Below, in pieces: positions 10,759 to 22,118 of a stretch of DNA of 64,000 nt. The stretch is taken from NCBI GenBank assembly GCA_025331125.1, contig JAOALB010000026.1:1-64000 (forward strand), read 5' to 3'. Both the position numbers and the translations under genes were made by a program. This DNA is from Mycogone perniciosa. Its lineage: Eukaryota; Ascomycota; Sordariomycetes; Hypocreales; Hypocreaceae. Positions within the stretch are counted from its first letter, which is position 1, and every line of letters starts with the position of its first letter. The notes beneath the pieces were generated by a model. The model was not told the origin of the DNA. It saw nothing but the letters and a program-made list of their open reading frames with translations, and did no database searches.

Positions 10759-11140
10759 GGGATGTTGAGTCCATGATGACTTGATGCGCCCCGTGAACCG
10801 AGTGTGATGGTATACCCTCCTGGAAGATCTCTGATCATGGGTTAATAGTGAATGTGGCGCATCTAACCTTGGCTCAAAGTATGCCAAGTTCAATTCCCTT
10901 GAACAATAGGGTCGGGCTAGAGTAACTCAAGGTAGTTCAGTTATGGAAATTGTATAAATATCCGAGAGTTACTAATAATAAACAACACTACGGTACGGAC
11001 TCGCACCATTGAACCTTGAGCATACTCGTGTCATGAATATATATCCCTCCCCCAGGTGCCTAATAAACGTATTTATCTAGCATTGCCGTTCCATCACAGA
11101 CCGCACCTGTTCATGCCCGTACAAGATACGCTGTCTGTAC
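10759..11140. other. Intergenic
   Basis: Nothing recognisable apart from the 3' flank of CFEM copy 2. Confidence 0.5.
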
Positions 11141-12798
11141 ATGACATCGCCTCGAAGCTGTCTCCGGCTCTTCTGCTTCAAGCTCTCACGTCGTCCTAAC
11201 GAAGCTTCATCCCTGAAGGAAACCCTTCCTTGCGCAACAAAACATGAGTATGTTTTCCGCTGGGTTGGGCATTTTCAGGCCCGAGCTGTCATGAGTCGAC
11301 ACCTTTACGGATCTGAACATGAACTCCCCCTCACTCCCTTTAGCCATGATGACCCGACTCGGAACCACGACGTTGGTAATGGATCTGTTGACGTCAAGAC
11401 CAACACATCCGTCTGCCTACGCATGATCAATGACGAGCTCTTTTTTCTCATAAATCACTTCATTTGGCACGACTGTGGGAGTTCCAAAGCACTTCGACAA
11501 TATGTTGATGAATATCATGTCAGTGATTCCATCTGCCACCATGTCTCTTTCCACGAAATTGGACGCCTACCGTTTCTCCCAATTAAGTGCCCGAGCATTC
11601 TCACGCCATCGCCCTCGTGCGAAGAGCTCGTGCACCGTCTTAACAACTATGGCGTGTTTGGACTCCTTCCGCCTGATATCCGCCGCGATATCTTGATTGA
11701 GGCATTTGGCAGGCAGAGGCTGCACCTAGACCTAACCTACAGCCACCCGCTTGTGCGGAGATCTGGAGACTCCGGGCCAAGGTCGGAACCGCAAAGGCAC
11801 TGCGGACTCGGCTCCGAGCTGGTCCCGGACACCTCGCTGCCTCTAGGCTGGCAGTGGTTCGGGTGCGTGTGCCATCGGCCTGCCAAGTATACTATAAGGG
11901 GGTTCCCTGACTACACATGCAGGCTTTGGCCGTACTCCGATACCTGTCAGGAGGGCTTGAGGTGCTCCCATACTTGTGTGGAGCTTGTGTGGTGTGCCTG
12001 CGAGGTTGAGGATTGGGAGAGCCAGCATAGGCAATGCTTCCTCGGCGTCATGGGATGGCTGCTATCGTGTCGTCAAGCGTACACCTATCTCCCCTCCTTT
12101 ACGAGACTCTCAGTTTGTCGTCGGTTACTGACTATGACTCCTGGTGCAGATACGCCGAAGGCATAGACATTTTATTCACCACTAATACGTTTCATCTATT
12201 GAGTCTAGACCTACAGCTACATCTGTCTCGCCTGCTGCTTCATCAGCGACTTGCCAGCATCACGTCCCTGGAGATGATGTGGGAGTCGTGGGCGGGGGTC
12301 AGACAGTTATACAAAAGGCATTATGCCGCTGGTTTGGGAGGCCCCTGACAACGAGACGCCAGACTCGCCGCTACACGCGCTATGCAGGATGATCCCAGAT
12401 GCGTTCCCTCACGTCCGCCACCGCAACATCTCGCTGCAGAACTGGATCTCGCCGCCGAAGGTTAACCATCCCAGCAATATCCTGGAGACAGTAGAACGCG
12501 TCGTCCTGGGTCCTATCGAGGACATGGTACGCGTGCTGGGGGGAGGGCTAGATTTGACCGTCTCTATCCAGTTCGGGTGTTGGATGTCTCTCATGGAAGA
12601 CACGCGAAATTACATGACATACGATTGAAGAGCAGGGAGGATAGGAAAGGAAGAGGTCAATTCTGGAAGTCACTCGGTCCGGATGATGAGTTGGGGTACT
12701 GGATCTGCGCTGGTTGGGACGATATAGCCATGATGAATGGCTATTACTGGCCGTGTAACTTTTGGGCCTGTTATCGTTGTAACGGACCCGGTGATTGA
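11141..12798 (+). pseudogene. DUF7730-like fungal gene with frame breaks
   Basis: The core reads NNYGVFGLLPPDIRRDILIE, then RLHLDLTYSHPLVRR, then GVMGWLLSCRQAYAEGID, a pattern I know from large families of uncharacterised fungal proteins (DUF7730/F-box-like). An intron 12079-12149 (gtacac...tgcag) joins RQA to YAEGIDILFTTNTFH. After that the protein changes frame twice: near 12300-12320 it moves from ...SLEMMWESW to ...PDNETPDSPLHALCRMIPD, and near 12600-12640 it moves back to ...RGQFWKSLG...GYWICAGWDD, the usual C-terminal WxPL...GYWxCxG block. No introns of normal size explain these shifts, so the gene looks dead or badly sequenced. The true start may lie downstream of 11141 because the first 150 residues do not resemble the family. 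Confidence 0.55.
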
Positions 12799-12993
12799 CG
12801 TTGAGACGGTTCTGCTGACACAGACATAGTAATCGGGCGTTGGGTCGGTGCAGTTGGCTCCAAGGGCCGGATTCCACGCGTAGAACTCGTCAGACGATAT
12901 ATCGGCGCTGGTCATGATGGAGATGCAGGTGTCAGTCGATGAGACAAGCCAGAACCGAGTGCAGTTGGCGACTAGGCCAGTCTGTGTTGGCAT
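12670..12993 (-). pseudogene. LysM domain relic, antisense to the DUF7730-like gene end
   Basis: Reading from ATG 12993 on the minus strand gives PTQTGLVANC, TRFWLVSSTDTC, ISSDEFYAWNPALGANC and DYYVCVS: a single fungal LysM (chitin/LPS-binding) module with the four cysteines expected of fungal-type LysM. No signal peptide or further LysM precedes it; upstream DNA is noncoding and holds a dispersed CGGAGTACTCCG motif. Downstream, the frame runs antisense through the C-terminus of the plus-strand gene and has no family resemblance. It sits 450 bp from a divergent chitin-binding GH18 gene, as LysM proteins often do. I read it as the surviving fragment of a LysM effector gene. Confidence 0.6.
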
Positions 12994-13445
12994 CGATAAA
13001 ATCGGTCCGACCCACCATTATCTTACGAGTCCGGAGTACTCCGTGCGGAGCGGGCGGCCCTTCAAGCCGGAACCCACCGAAGCTTATCTAGTACTGCCTT
13101 TATAGGTTAGTGGCTTCGGCCCGTACCGGGAAAGCACCATTCAAAATGGAAGAATGGCAAAGTACCAATACTTCGTGCAGACAGCGATGTTGGTTCAACT
13201 CTTAAAAAAGAATTCAGGGGGGTCCCAACGAATCGACGAGCCTCAATCACACTGAATGGATAATGTAGTGGGCATCCAAACTGGGCAGGACAATGTCATC
13301 ATGAATGACAAGCCGGACTCTGGATTGAGCCAGTGTGCTTGCATTTCTTCTTCTCGCGGACAGGTCTGGCCTCAGTCTCCTCGTCCGAATTCGTCCCTGC
13401 TAACACCCTTACTTCTTGTTGATTGTGTGTACGGACAGTGGCATC

Positions 13446-15037
13446 ATGAGTGCTCCATGTTCGCTTCAACGGCTTCTGTGCGCATATCTCCTTCTAGGTC
13501 CTAGGATCGCGAGCGCTTCTACCGCAGCAAGTGCAGTAGTCAGCTACCTGGCCAAATTCAAGGCCCAGGCTGAGCAGAGCGTGGCCGGACTGGTACTCGC
13601 GGCAGATGTTGGTAATAGCGACTATACCTGTACCCAATCCAAGCCGTGTTCTATCGGCTGCTGTGGTCCTCTGTATGTTGCCCATGGCGAGAGTCTAGAG
13701 ACAAGATCAAGCATTCTCCCCGTTCAAGCATTTGCTAACACCCCGCAAAGGGACAATCAAGGAAACGGCGTCTGCGGCTTGGGCCCGACCTTTTGCGGCG
13801 CCGGATGTACGTCTCCGTGTGACCAGAAGAGCGAGTGCGATCCAGGCTGGGGCTTGAAGTGGTCTAACGCGTCGACGTGCCCGCTCAACGTGTGCTGCAG
13901 CAGTTTTGCCTTCTGCGGGACGACATATGACTTCTGCGGTTCGACCGTCGTGTCGTCGCCGCAGTGTGCCGCATCGGCCAACAGCTCCAGCGCGCGCACT
14001 ATCGGCTACTATGAGGGTTGGAACTGGCAGAGATCGTGCGGCACCATGACGCCCAGGCAGATCCCGCTCGGGTACTACACGCACATCAACTTTGCCTTCT
14101 CCCTAGTCGATCCTACTACATACTGCCTGAAGCCCATGGACGACAAGACAGGGACCTTATACCAGGCTGTATCTGGGCTTAAGGTGCGCCAACCTGGGCT
14201 CCAGGTCTGACTCGCTGTCGGCGGCTGGGCGATGAACGACCCAGGCCCGTTTCGCCCCGTTTTCTCTGATCTGGCAGTGTCCGAGTCCCTTGTCACCTTC
14301 CCAGTCAGCAATGACTTTGACGGAGTGGACCTTGACTGGGAATACCCAGTGGCAGATGATCGCGGCGGCATCCCGGCTGATTTCGCAAACTATGTCACAT
14401 TCGTCTCCCGCCTGAGGGCGCGTCTCAACAATCTTGGGAAACCCATGGGCCTATCTGTTACGCTGCCGGCATCGTACTGGTACCTTCGTGGATTTGATAT
14501 CATTAACATCGAACCGTATATTGATTGGTACAATGTTATGACGTACGACATTTGTAGGTTCTCCCCGGCCGTGTGAACCTCGGCCTCGGCTTCTACGGCC
14601 GCAGCTTCACCATGGCTGACCCCAACTGCATGGCCGCGGGCTGTCCATTCAAGTCCTCTGGTAATGGCGGCAAGTGCACAGGAACTCCAGGTGTTCTATC
14701 TGCTGCTGAGATCACCGAAATCATCGCCAACGGAGCCAAGGTTACGCTGGACCAGGTGGCGGCCGTCGAGATCGTCACCTGGGACACCAACCAGTGGGTG
14801 TCGTGGGACAACATCAAGACACTGGCCATGAAACTACATTACGCCAACCAGAAGTGCCTCGGTGGCTTGGTGGTGTGGGCCATCGACCTAGATGACGGCA
14901 CGCTTATCAAGTCGCTGGCCAATGCTGGCACGCCTGTCCAGATGTTTACTGGCGATCCTTCTTACATCTCTCCCTGCTTTGGCAGCAGTTGGCCGCCGGG
15001 AGCCTTTCTGAACGATACGTCGGATGGCTCCTCGTGA
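13446..15037 (+). pseudogene. Chitin-binding + GH18 chitinase gene, disrupted
   Basis: Secreted class V chitinase of the type with a ChtBD1 (hevein-like) module. Start at ATG 13446 with signal peptide (LLCAYLLLGPRIASAS); intron 13673-13750 (gtatgt...caaag, 78 nt, multiple of three). ChtBD1 cysteines lie in GVCGLGPTFCGAGC and CPLNVCCSSFAFCG; GH18 begins RTIGYYEGWNWQRSC and carries the catalytic DGVDLDWEYP with the proton-donor Glu near 14340. Two lesions: an in-frame TGA at 14208-14210 inside the strand LQV*LAVGGWAM, where homologues have Trp; and a break at about 14550-14570, where YNVMTYDI jumps out of frame straight to GRVNLGLGFYGRSF, losing the intervening 30-40 residues. The C-terminal half (14573-15037) stays open to ...FLNDTSDGSS. 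Pseudogene status is well supported. Confidence 0.8.
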
Positions 15038-16059
15038 GATACAGATATGTATTGGGTTGAGGGAGCGGTCGCATATAGTTACCCTAACTATAATACCTAG
15101 AGAGGAGAATGTGGTTTCATACTCAAGCTTCCAAAATCGTGTTGCACGTGCCTCTTACAGTGCCTCAACAAAAGGCCCAAGTAATCACCAACGAGGAGTG
15201 CAATAATGGATAGAAATGATGACTTTTTGAACTGTTTCGATGCTCTGCTAAGATGGAGAAACGCAATTATGCGACGAACATGACGGAACGATAACCAGAG
15301 GCTTTGGGGCATTGTGGCACGGAAAGATAGCAAACTGCTGAAGCCTGAGATGTCTCTTGTGGACACGTGCCGAAAAGGGTATACTGTTTTCTTCTACTCC
15401 GTAGTGCCCAGCATGTCGTCGACACTTGTCCGTCTCTCCTTAGTGGTGTCAATACTTTGTTGGTGGTTTCGTCAGTCGTTTGTTGACAGCCAACTTGCTC
15501 GCACGCTTCTCTCGTCTCGCCGTCAACTGAACTTCGGCAAAGTACCCTCAAAGCTTATAAGAGTAGTAACCAACACAGCGAAGTGTGCTTCCAATTCCAC
15601 TACCCAACGGCTAATCCGTATCAGAGGAAGTCAAGTGGTTAGGGAGAGATCATGGCTATGACCGAGACATGCTATGAGACTGCAAATGAGACAATATATA
15701 CTCATATTTCCTCATACGGGCATTACAAGGGGATGCCAGCTTCGAACGGACCTTGGGATGAGACACATCCAGAAGCGACCATGCTAAGCAACCCCGCGGA
15801 GGCGTACGGTGGCGCCTTGACGTAGTAAACATTTTGCACAGCATAACCCGGGAGTTCCTCCTGAAAGAGCATTACCGTACTCCGTACAAATGCAACTTAT
15901 AAACAGCGGCATAATAATACGCCTATCTGCGCGGTATGTAAGACAGGTCGCCGAGCACTACGTCAGCGATTGCAGTCCCGATCAACAACTTCGCCAGCCC
16001 CCTAAAGTCGCCATAGGTTTTACACCAAAAGTACTACCTTTTCAATACACTATACTAAA
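15038..16059. other. Intergenic, no gene seen
   Basis: Scattered short ORFs on both strands, none recognisable. A TACCGTACTCCGTAC motif lies at 15873-15887, just before base composition falls into the AT-rich island. Confidence 0.5.
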
Positions 16060-16828
16060 TTCAATAGAAACCTAAAATAAAATACTTAAACTAAGATATA
16101 TAGTTAATTAGCTAATATTTATATTATTAAACTATATAAAAATTATATATAGCTATATAAGATTTTAATAAAGTTTTAAAGTATAAAATAACTAAATATT
16201 AAAGATTATATATATATAATCTTTAATATTATATATTTAAATATTTTATTTAATTAAAAATATAAAAATAAAAGGTTTTAATATACTATATATTAATATA
16301 TAATTTATTTGAATAGAATTTATTGATATTTTTTATAAATTAAACTTTTATAAATTTTATAATATACTTTATTTTAATTAAATTTTTTAATAGTTTATTG
16401 GGGGTAACTGACATACCCAATACACTTACACTCCTTTTTACTAGCTTACCCAAGAAAGGTTGGTTGCTTATTTAAGCAACTACTAGATTAGGAAAGCGTA
16501 AAACTATAAAGATAAAACAGATAGACCTAGTGTAATACAAAGCAACCTGCGTTCTCCCTCAATACATTACCCTACCTGTGATTCCACGGCCGCTAAGGCG
16601 TAAAGAGGTAACCGTTGGTTGCTTTCGGCTGCAGACATCATGATCAAATGATTCGCAGTATCTTTTAGTCCCTATATTACCCAACTGCGGCTTCATGGTT
16701 CTATCAAGAGCGCGGTTCCCGCGCTCTATTCAGGTTGTTGTTGGTGTGTGTGTGTTTGGAGTGCCAATTCCCCCTCGACAAAATAGTTTCTTTATTTATA
16801 AATAATACTTTAAATAAAAAATAAAAAA

Positions 16829-16895
16829 AGTAATACTTTTAATATAAAACCCTAGTAATCTTAAAGGGTAGCAAGGTTTTAAGTCGGGACTTTAG
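16829..16895 (+). repeat. Element right-end repeat, copy A
   Basis: Contains 'taatataaaaccctag' and then GGGTAGCAAGGTTTTAAGTC, a diverged copy of the right terminal repeat. It is a direct repeat of 18653-18720. Confidence 0.55.
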
Positions 16896-17000
16896 GGGGT
16901 AGACTATATAAAGGACACTACTTGTTTGTATTTATATATATCTCTTTAAGCAAACTACTTTGGCTAGTATAAGATATGATTGTAACTTTACCGGGTTATA

Positions 17001-17959
17001 GAGTGCCGACCTATAACTTTACTACCCCCCTATAAGGTTATTATATTATTAATAATATAATAATACTATCTTAATAAAATAATAACTATAGTTATATAGT
17101 TAATTTTTATTATTAAATATTATAACTAGTATTATAAAATCCTTTAAGTTTAATAAAAAGAATATAATTAAAGACATTATATTAAATTTATTGTACTTGA
17201 AGTTATATATAGTTTTACTAAAATATAACTTTTAATATTAATAGTTTTTATTTATTTTTTAAATTAAATATAAAAATATAATTAAATTAAATAAAGTATA
17301 GTTTTATATCTCTTTTATATAATATAATTATTTAATATTGATATTTTTATTTTATTTTTTAAAATTGAATTTTATTAAAATATTTAAAGCTTTATTTCTT
17401 TTGAATATATTAACTATAATTTAAAAGCAATTTCTTTTTAAATTTATTAAAGATATTAATTAAAGTATTGTTTTATATATTAAATAATATTTAAAATAAA
17501 AGTATTTAATAAAATAAAATATAATAAAACCTTCATTTTATTAAAATATAAAAATATAAGTATTATAAATATTAATAAAGAAAATACTTATAAAGATATA
17601 ATAATTATAACCTTTATAAAAGAAATTATTTTAAAGTTTAAATTAAATTAAAAAAGTTAAATAATTATAAAGCTATTAATTATAAATTTTATAATATATT
17701 TACTTTAACTTTTAAAATTATTAAAATTAAAATTAAAGTTTAATAAAATATTAATATTAATAAAATTATTTATAGTTTATATTTAAAAAAAAAGCTTTAA
17801 AAATTATATAAAAGTAATAAAAACAAATGGTATATTAATTTTAAATCTAATCTTTTTAATTAAGCGATTTCTTATTAAGAAATATACCTATAAAGTCTAT
17901 TATAATTTCTTGTAATATATAGAGACCTTGGGGGGTAGCGAAGTTATGGGTCGGCACTC
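17001..17959. mobile_element. Short inverted-repeat element with TA flanks (RIP-degraded)
   Basis: The left end starts GAGTGCCGACCTATAACTTT and continues to a run of C at 17030. The right end (17930-17959) is its reverse complement. Over 32 bp including flanks only three positions differ, all transitions. Both ends abut TA (16999-17000 and 17960-17961), as expected for Tc1/mariner-type insertion. The 959-bp interior is very AT-rich with no ORF, so this is a non-autonomous or heavily mutated copy. Confidence 0.6.
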
Positions 17960-18652
17960 TAATATCGACCAAGATATATTGTCTAGAACACTGTGCCCAA
18001 GATAAGCCAAGAGGTGCAGCCGGCATTACCCCTCACGTATATGCCTGAATGGACAGGTCTAAAGGATAGTATGGAGTATACTTGACGGTGATAATCCTAC
18101 CGCACGTAAAGGTGGCTGGTTGTATACATTCCGGCTGCCCCAAGACATTAGGATCCCAGCCTTGGCTCCACTCAAGGGATAACATGGTTGAGAGGCTTAG
18201 TAGTCGGTAATATAGATAGGTATCCTTTTAATTAGATAGTATTAAATTATATATTATCTTATATACTTTTATTAAAGCCTTAAGTATAGACTTTTAATCT
18301 ATAACTTTATTAATACTTTAAAGTTACTATAAGTTTTATATAAAAAATATAAAGTTTTTAATATATTATAATAAATCTAATAAAAGTATTGAAGGAATTA
18401 TTTGATTTTAAAGATATTATTAATTAATGGATATTTTTAATATTTAATTATAAAAATATATAATTATATTGGATTTAAATAAAGCTTTAAAAAATAAAAT
18501 ATATAAATATTAATAAATGTTAAAGAAATAATACTAAACCTTAACATTTTTTATATATTTAAATTTTCAAGTTTATTTTTAACTAATATATAATATAATA
18601 AAAATATTTATTGTATTTTATATTATACAAAACTTTTAATAGAAATTTAAAA

Positions 18653-18720
18653 AGGTATTACTTTTAATATAAAACCCTAGCGATATTAAAGGGTGGCGAA
18701 GTTATACGTCGAGACTCTAG
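18653..18720 (+). repeat. Element right-end repeat, copy B
   Basis: Contains 'taatataaaaccctag' and then GGGTGGCGAAGTTATACGTC. It is a direct repeat of 16829-16895, and its last 29 bp match the terminal repeat at 17930-17961 with several differences. Confidence 0.55.
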
Positions 18721-19208
18721 AACCGCTATACTATTGCGATACTGTTAAGAAAGTAGATACTTTTGAGTGTAGCGGGTAGTGTGGCAGAGGTTACGATCAA
18801 AGAATAATTCAGGGGGTAGACTGTATGCATGCCAACTTTGTTAAGCAAGGATTCTTCAGCCGGTACTACCTAACGTTCCAATCGTGGTGGAGCTGTGATA
18901 CGTGGGCACTCCTTGTAAGCTATGCAAGGAGGTATCACACCATTACAGTCGATCGGCGATCTAGGTAGATGCATTAGATAAAAGGCTTGGAGAGAACACC
19001 GATTCTGCCGTGATATCTTAGTTTCTCATCAACAATTAAGTTCACTTGCAGAATAAAGCTTCATCCTCTTTTGAAGATAATCCTTCTGGTTGAAACCACG
19101 AACCAAAGCACATTGTCGATACCCTCCCCCAGAGACCACCTGACGGTAAACAAATACTTCGACCTTAACGACCGGTCATTCCTCAACATTGTCACACATA
19201 TCGACGTC

Positions 19209-21640
19209 ATGTGTGCCGACTTCAGCGGAGAATTGAAGGATCAGGAAGGGTGTAAGTATACTTCTTACTCTATGATTGGGCCCTACTAATTTTATATACT
19301 CAAGCTGCTCAGCGGGCTCATTTCGTTGTCCCTTTTGACCGAAATGTGGATTTTGTTGGCCGTCAAGCTATTCTCAACAAGCTCCTTGCGAGGATCCCCC
19401 CTGGCATATTCAAGGATGACTGCCAACGTACCGCAATCGTGGGCCTCAGTGGCATAGGCAAGACACAGATCGCACTCGAGGCTGCATACCAGGTCCACGA
19501 AAAACACCCGGACTGCTCGGTTTTCTGGGTCACGGCTTCCACTGTGGCGAGCTTTCGGACTACCTACCTTGAAATTGGTAAACAGCTTGGCATAAAGGGC
19601 ATCGATGAGAAGACCGAGTTTCCAACGATCGATGGTATTTCATGGGTCAAGAAAACACTGGAGTTGAAAAGCACTGGGGAGTGGCTGCTGATTGTCGACA
19701 ATGCCGACGACGAAGATTCAATCTTTGGTGATGTTGATCCTATCTCTAATTATCTCCCATGTAGCCAGAGAGGCTCCATTCTGTTTATCACACGAAACCA
19801 CGACGTCCTGGCCGGGCCGAATGTTTCGGGACCCGACAGGATCATCGTGGACAAAATGGTTAGATCTGAATCCGTTGAACTTCTGAGCAAGGGGCTGGGG
19901 CATGACCAGATGCAAGATGTTGAGAGCGTCAAGGGCTTGCTCAACGTCCTGAGTGGCCTTCCTCTAGCCGTCAAGCAGGCATCTGCTTTCATGGCCAAGA
20001 CGGGAATGTCAACGGCTAGTTACCTTGCATCCTGTAAATCAGGTGACAGGACTATGGCCAACCTGCTTTGCATGGGCTTTGACGACCGGGACCACTATGC
20101 TCATGGACAACATCCCATTACAACAACATGGCTCGTTTCGTTCGAGCATACAATACACAGTGCACCGCTCGCCGCCCATTACCTAAAACATATTTGCTTC
20201 TTTGCAGAGGATGATATTCCGCGATGGTTATTATCACTACCCATAGTGGATGAGTCGCGGCTGGATGAATCAATTGGCACACTGAAGGCCTATGCATTTA
20301 TCACAGAAAGAAAATCCAACTCACTCGGTATCCATCGCCTTGTTCGCCTAGCCATGCGTACTTGGCTTCAGATTAAAGGACAGCGAGCAGCAATCAATGC
20401 ACAAGTGATCAGACATCTGGCCAGGATGTTCCCCGAACCTATGACTATGCCACGCGACGTGCTCATGGCCAAGCGGAGGGATTGCCTGCCACATGCCCAA
20501 AGCGTACTGGACTCACTACAAGGTCCTGTCGGCTTGAGGGATGAGGTCCTACTCCTTTACCGTGTAGGACATGGCCACTTGTTCACCGGCAGACACTCAA
20601 AAGCAGAACAAATGCTACGGCAGGGACTAGAGCTGGCCAACAACGCGCAGTGCTCTGGTCTCAAACTTGACTTCATGGCTCGTCTTTCCGCGAGCCTTAT
20701 CTTCCAGGATAAGTTGGTAGAAGCAGAGAAATTTCTCCGGGAGATCCTCAAGCACCAGGAGGCGCTGAATAGGCGGCCTGAGATCGCAATTTTTACGACG
20801 AATGGCCTTGTGGATTGCCTTCAGAGGCTGGGAAGGGATGAAGAGGCAGTGAATATCTGTCAGCAGCTAATGGTGCCAAGGGAAATCCTACTTGGAAAGG
20901 AGCATGTCGAAACAATGTTTCGTGCAAGTTCATTAGCATCATTGCTCGCTCATCAAGGGGACTTCAATGGAGCAGAGCACATACTGAGAGATGTGATAGT
21001 GCGGAAAGAGAACGTGTTCGGCAAGGAACATCCGTCCACGATTATCAGTATGGACGCTCTTGCAGAAATACTCGATGCGCAAATGAAGTACAAAGAGGCA
21101 GAGGCGGTAGGCTGGCAACTGCTGGAGCTGAGGAAGAAGATGCTAGGTGAAGATCATTTTGAGACGATTAGGTCGTTATGCTCTATTTCATCCTCGCTTT
21201 ACAATCAAGGGAGGTACGACGAGGCGGAGAATATGCAGCACCACATACTGGTGCAGAAGGTGAAGATTTTGGGCAAGGAACATTGCTCCACGCTTGCCAC
21301 CATGAACGCTCTTGCAGCAACGTACTTTCATCTAGGGAAGTACAACGAGGCAGAGGAGATGTACTGGCAGATGCTGGAGCTGGGCATCAAGGTTCAAGGC
21401 GAAGATCATCCCGAAACACTTAGGACGTTGAGCAATCTTTCATTATCGCATTGCTGGCAAGGAAAATTCCCCGAGGGAGTGGACATGCAACGAAGCGCTG
21501 TTGGGTTGGCGACGGAACTGCTAGGAGAGACGCATACAATTACATTTCTTGCTCAGCACCTTCTCAAGGGATGTCTTGAGATGCAAGAGGCATGGGAATC
21601 GTGGCCCATCAACAGGGTCTCAACGTCTCTTGAGCAATGA
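19209..21640 (+). CDS. NB-ARC/TPR STAND protein (fungal NLR-like), N-terminus short or truncated
   Basis: A 792-aa model: exon 1 19209-19251, intron 19252-19304 (gtaagt, ctaat branch, caag), exon 2 19305-21640. The junction gives EGSAQRAHFVVPFDRN, the usual lead into fungal NB-ARC proteins. Then FVGRQAIL, P-loop GLSGIGKT (residues 61-68), Walker B WLLIVDNADD, the NB-ARC motif SGLPLAVKQAS, the winged-helix end LGIHRLVRLAM, and about seven TPR units of the 42-residue kinesin-light-chain type (GKEHPSTIISMDALAEILD, GEDHPETLRTLSNLSLSHC). Such proteins are signal-sensing STAND NTPases, several of which act in heterokaryon incompatibility. Most have an N-terminal effector domain; here the frame stays open upstream to about 19020 without an ATG and abuts the RIP-like island, so the effector part may have been lost. 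Confidence 0.75.
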
Positions 21641-22118
21641 TAATTGGTTTTTGTAAGTGTTTAGGGCTTTCCTGTCATTTGAACAACATACTGTATTGCA
21701 GCAACATCTTCCCTTGTATTCTCGAATACTACCTTTGGACCTGTTGTGTCACTCAAGCAAAGTTGTCTGGTTGTTAACAGGTTGCAAGGATGGATCAGCC
21801 TCGGTTTCACAATCTCTACCGATATTACTCAGCCCCCTTTGTAGTACAATAATTAGTGACAGATAATAAAGCTTTAGTGTATGGGAAGCAAGTATTACTA
21901 CAAATAGAGGTTCACGGTTTCCCTCACTGTCTTACATAGGTGTTCTCATCACCACTATCACACCAACTCTATCATTTCATGATCAATCTATGGTTTCTCA
22001 TACAATCATTTTATGTAAACGATATCACAGACTGTATTAGCCCAATATTTTAGGAGCTTTTCAGCTAGGGAATCTCAGACACCTTCTTCCTCGGTCTTCA
22101 TTACATCTTGCGGATACA
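21641..22118. other. Intergenic
   Basis: 3' flank of the NLR-like gene and the possible promoter of the next ORF; nothing else recognised. Confidence 0.5.

Larger units (their letters stand above)
16060..18680. repeat. AT-rich, RIP-like island with transposon remnants
   Basis: Long stretches are almost pure A+T with TA-rich runs and no ORF of 60 codons over about 3 kb. Between them lie islands of normal composition (about 16396-16800, 16850-17035 and 17930-18215). This two-phase texture is typical of repeats mutated C to T by repeat-induced point mutation. Inside are an inverted-repeat element and a direct repeat, listed separately. No transposase could be read. Confidence 0.8.

Noticed and set aside
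12300..12317. Intron to repair the first frame change of the DUF7730-like gene
   Set aside because: The only GT-AG pair giving the right phase would make a 32-nt intron, shorter than any other in the window.
16060..18680. CRISPR-like or organellar insertion explaining the AT-rich block
   Set aside because: No regular spacer-repeat structure and no mitochondrial gene fragments; the two-phase composition with mutated inverted repeats fits RIP better.
19071..19208. Upstream N-terminal domain of the NB-ARC/TPR gene
   Set aside because: The frame is open but has no ATG and no recognisable domain; kept as a finding rather than part of the CDS.
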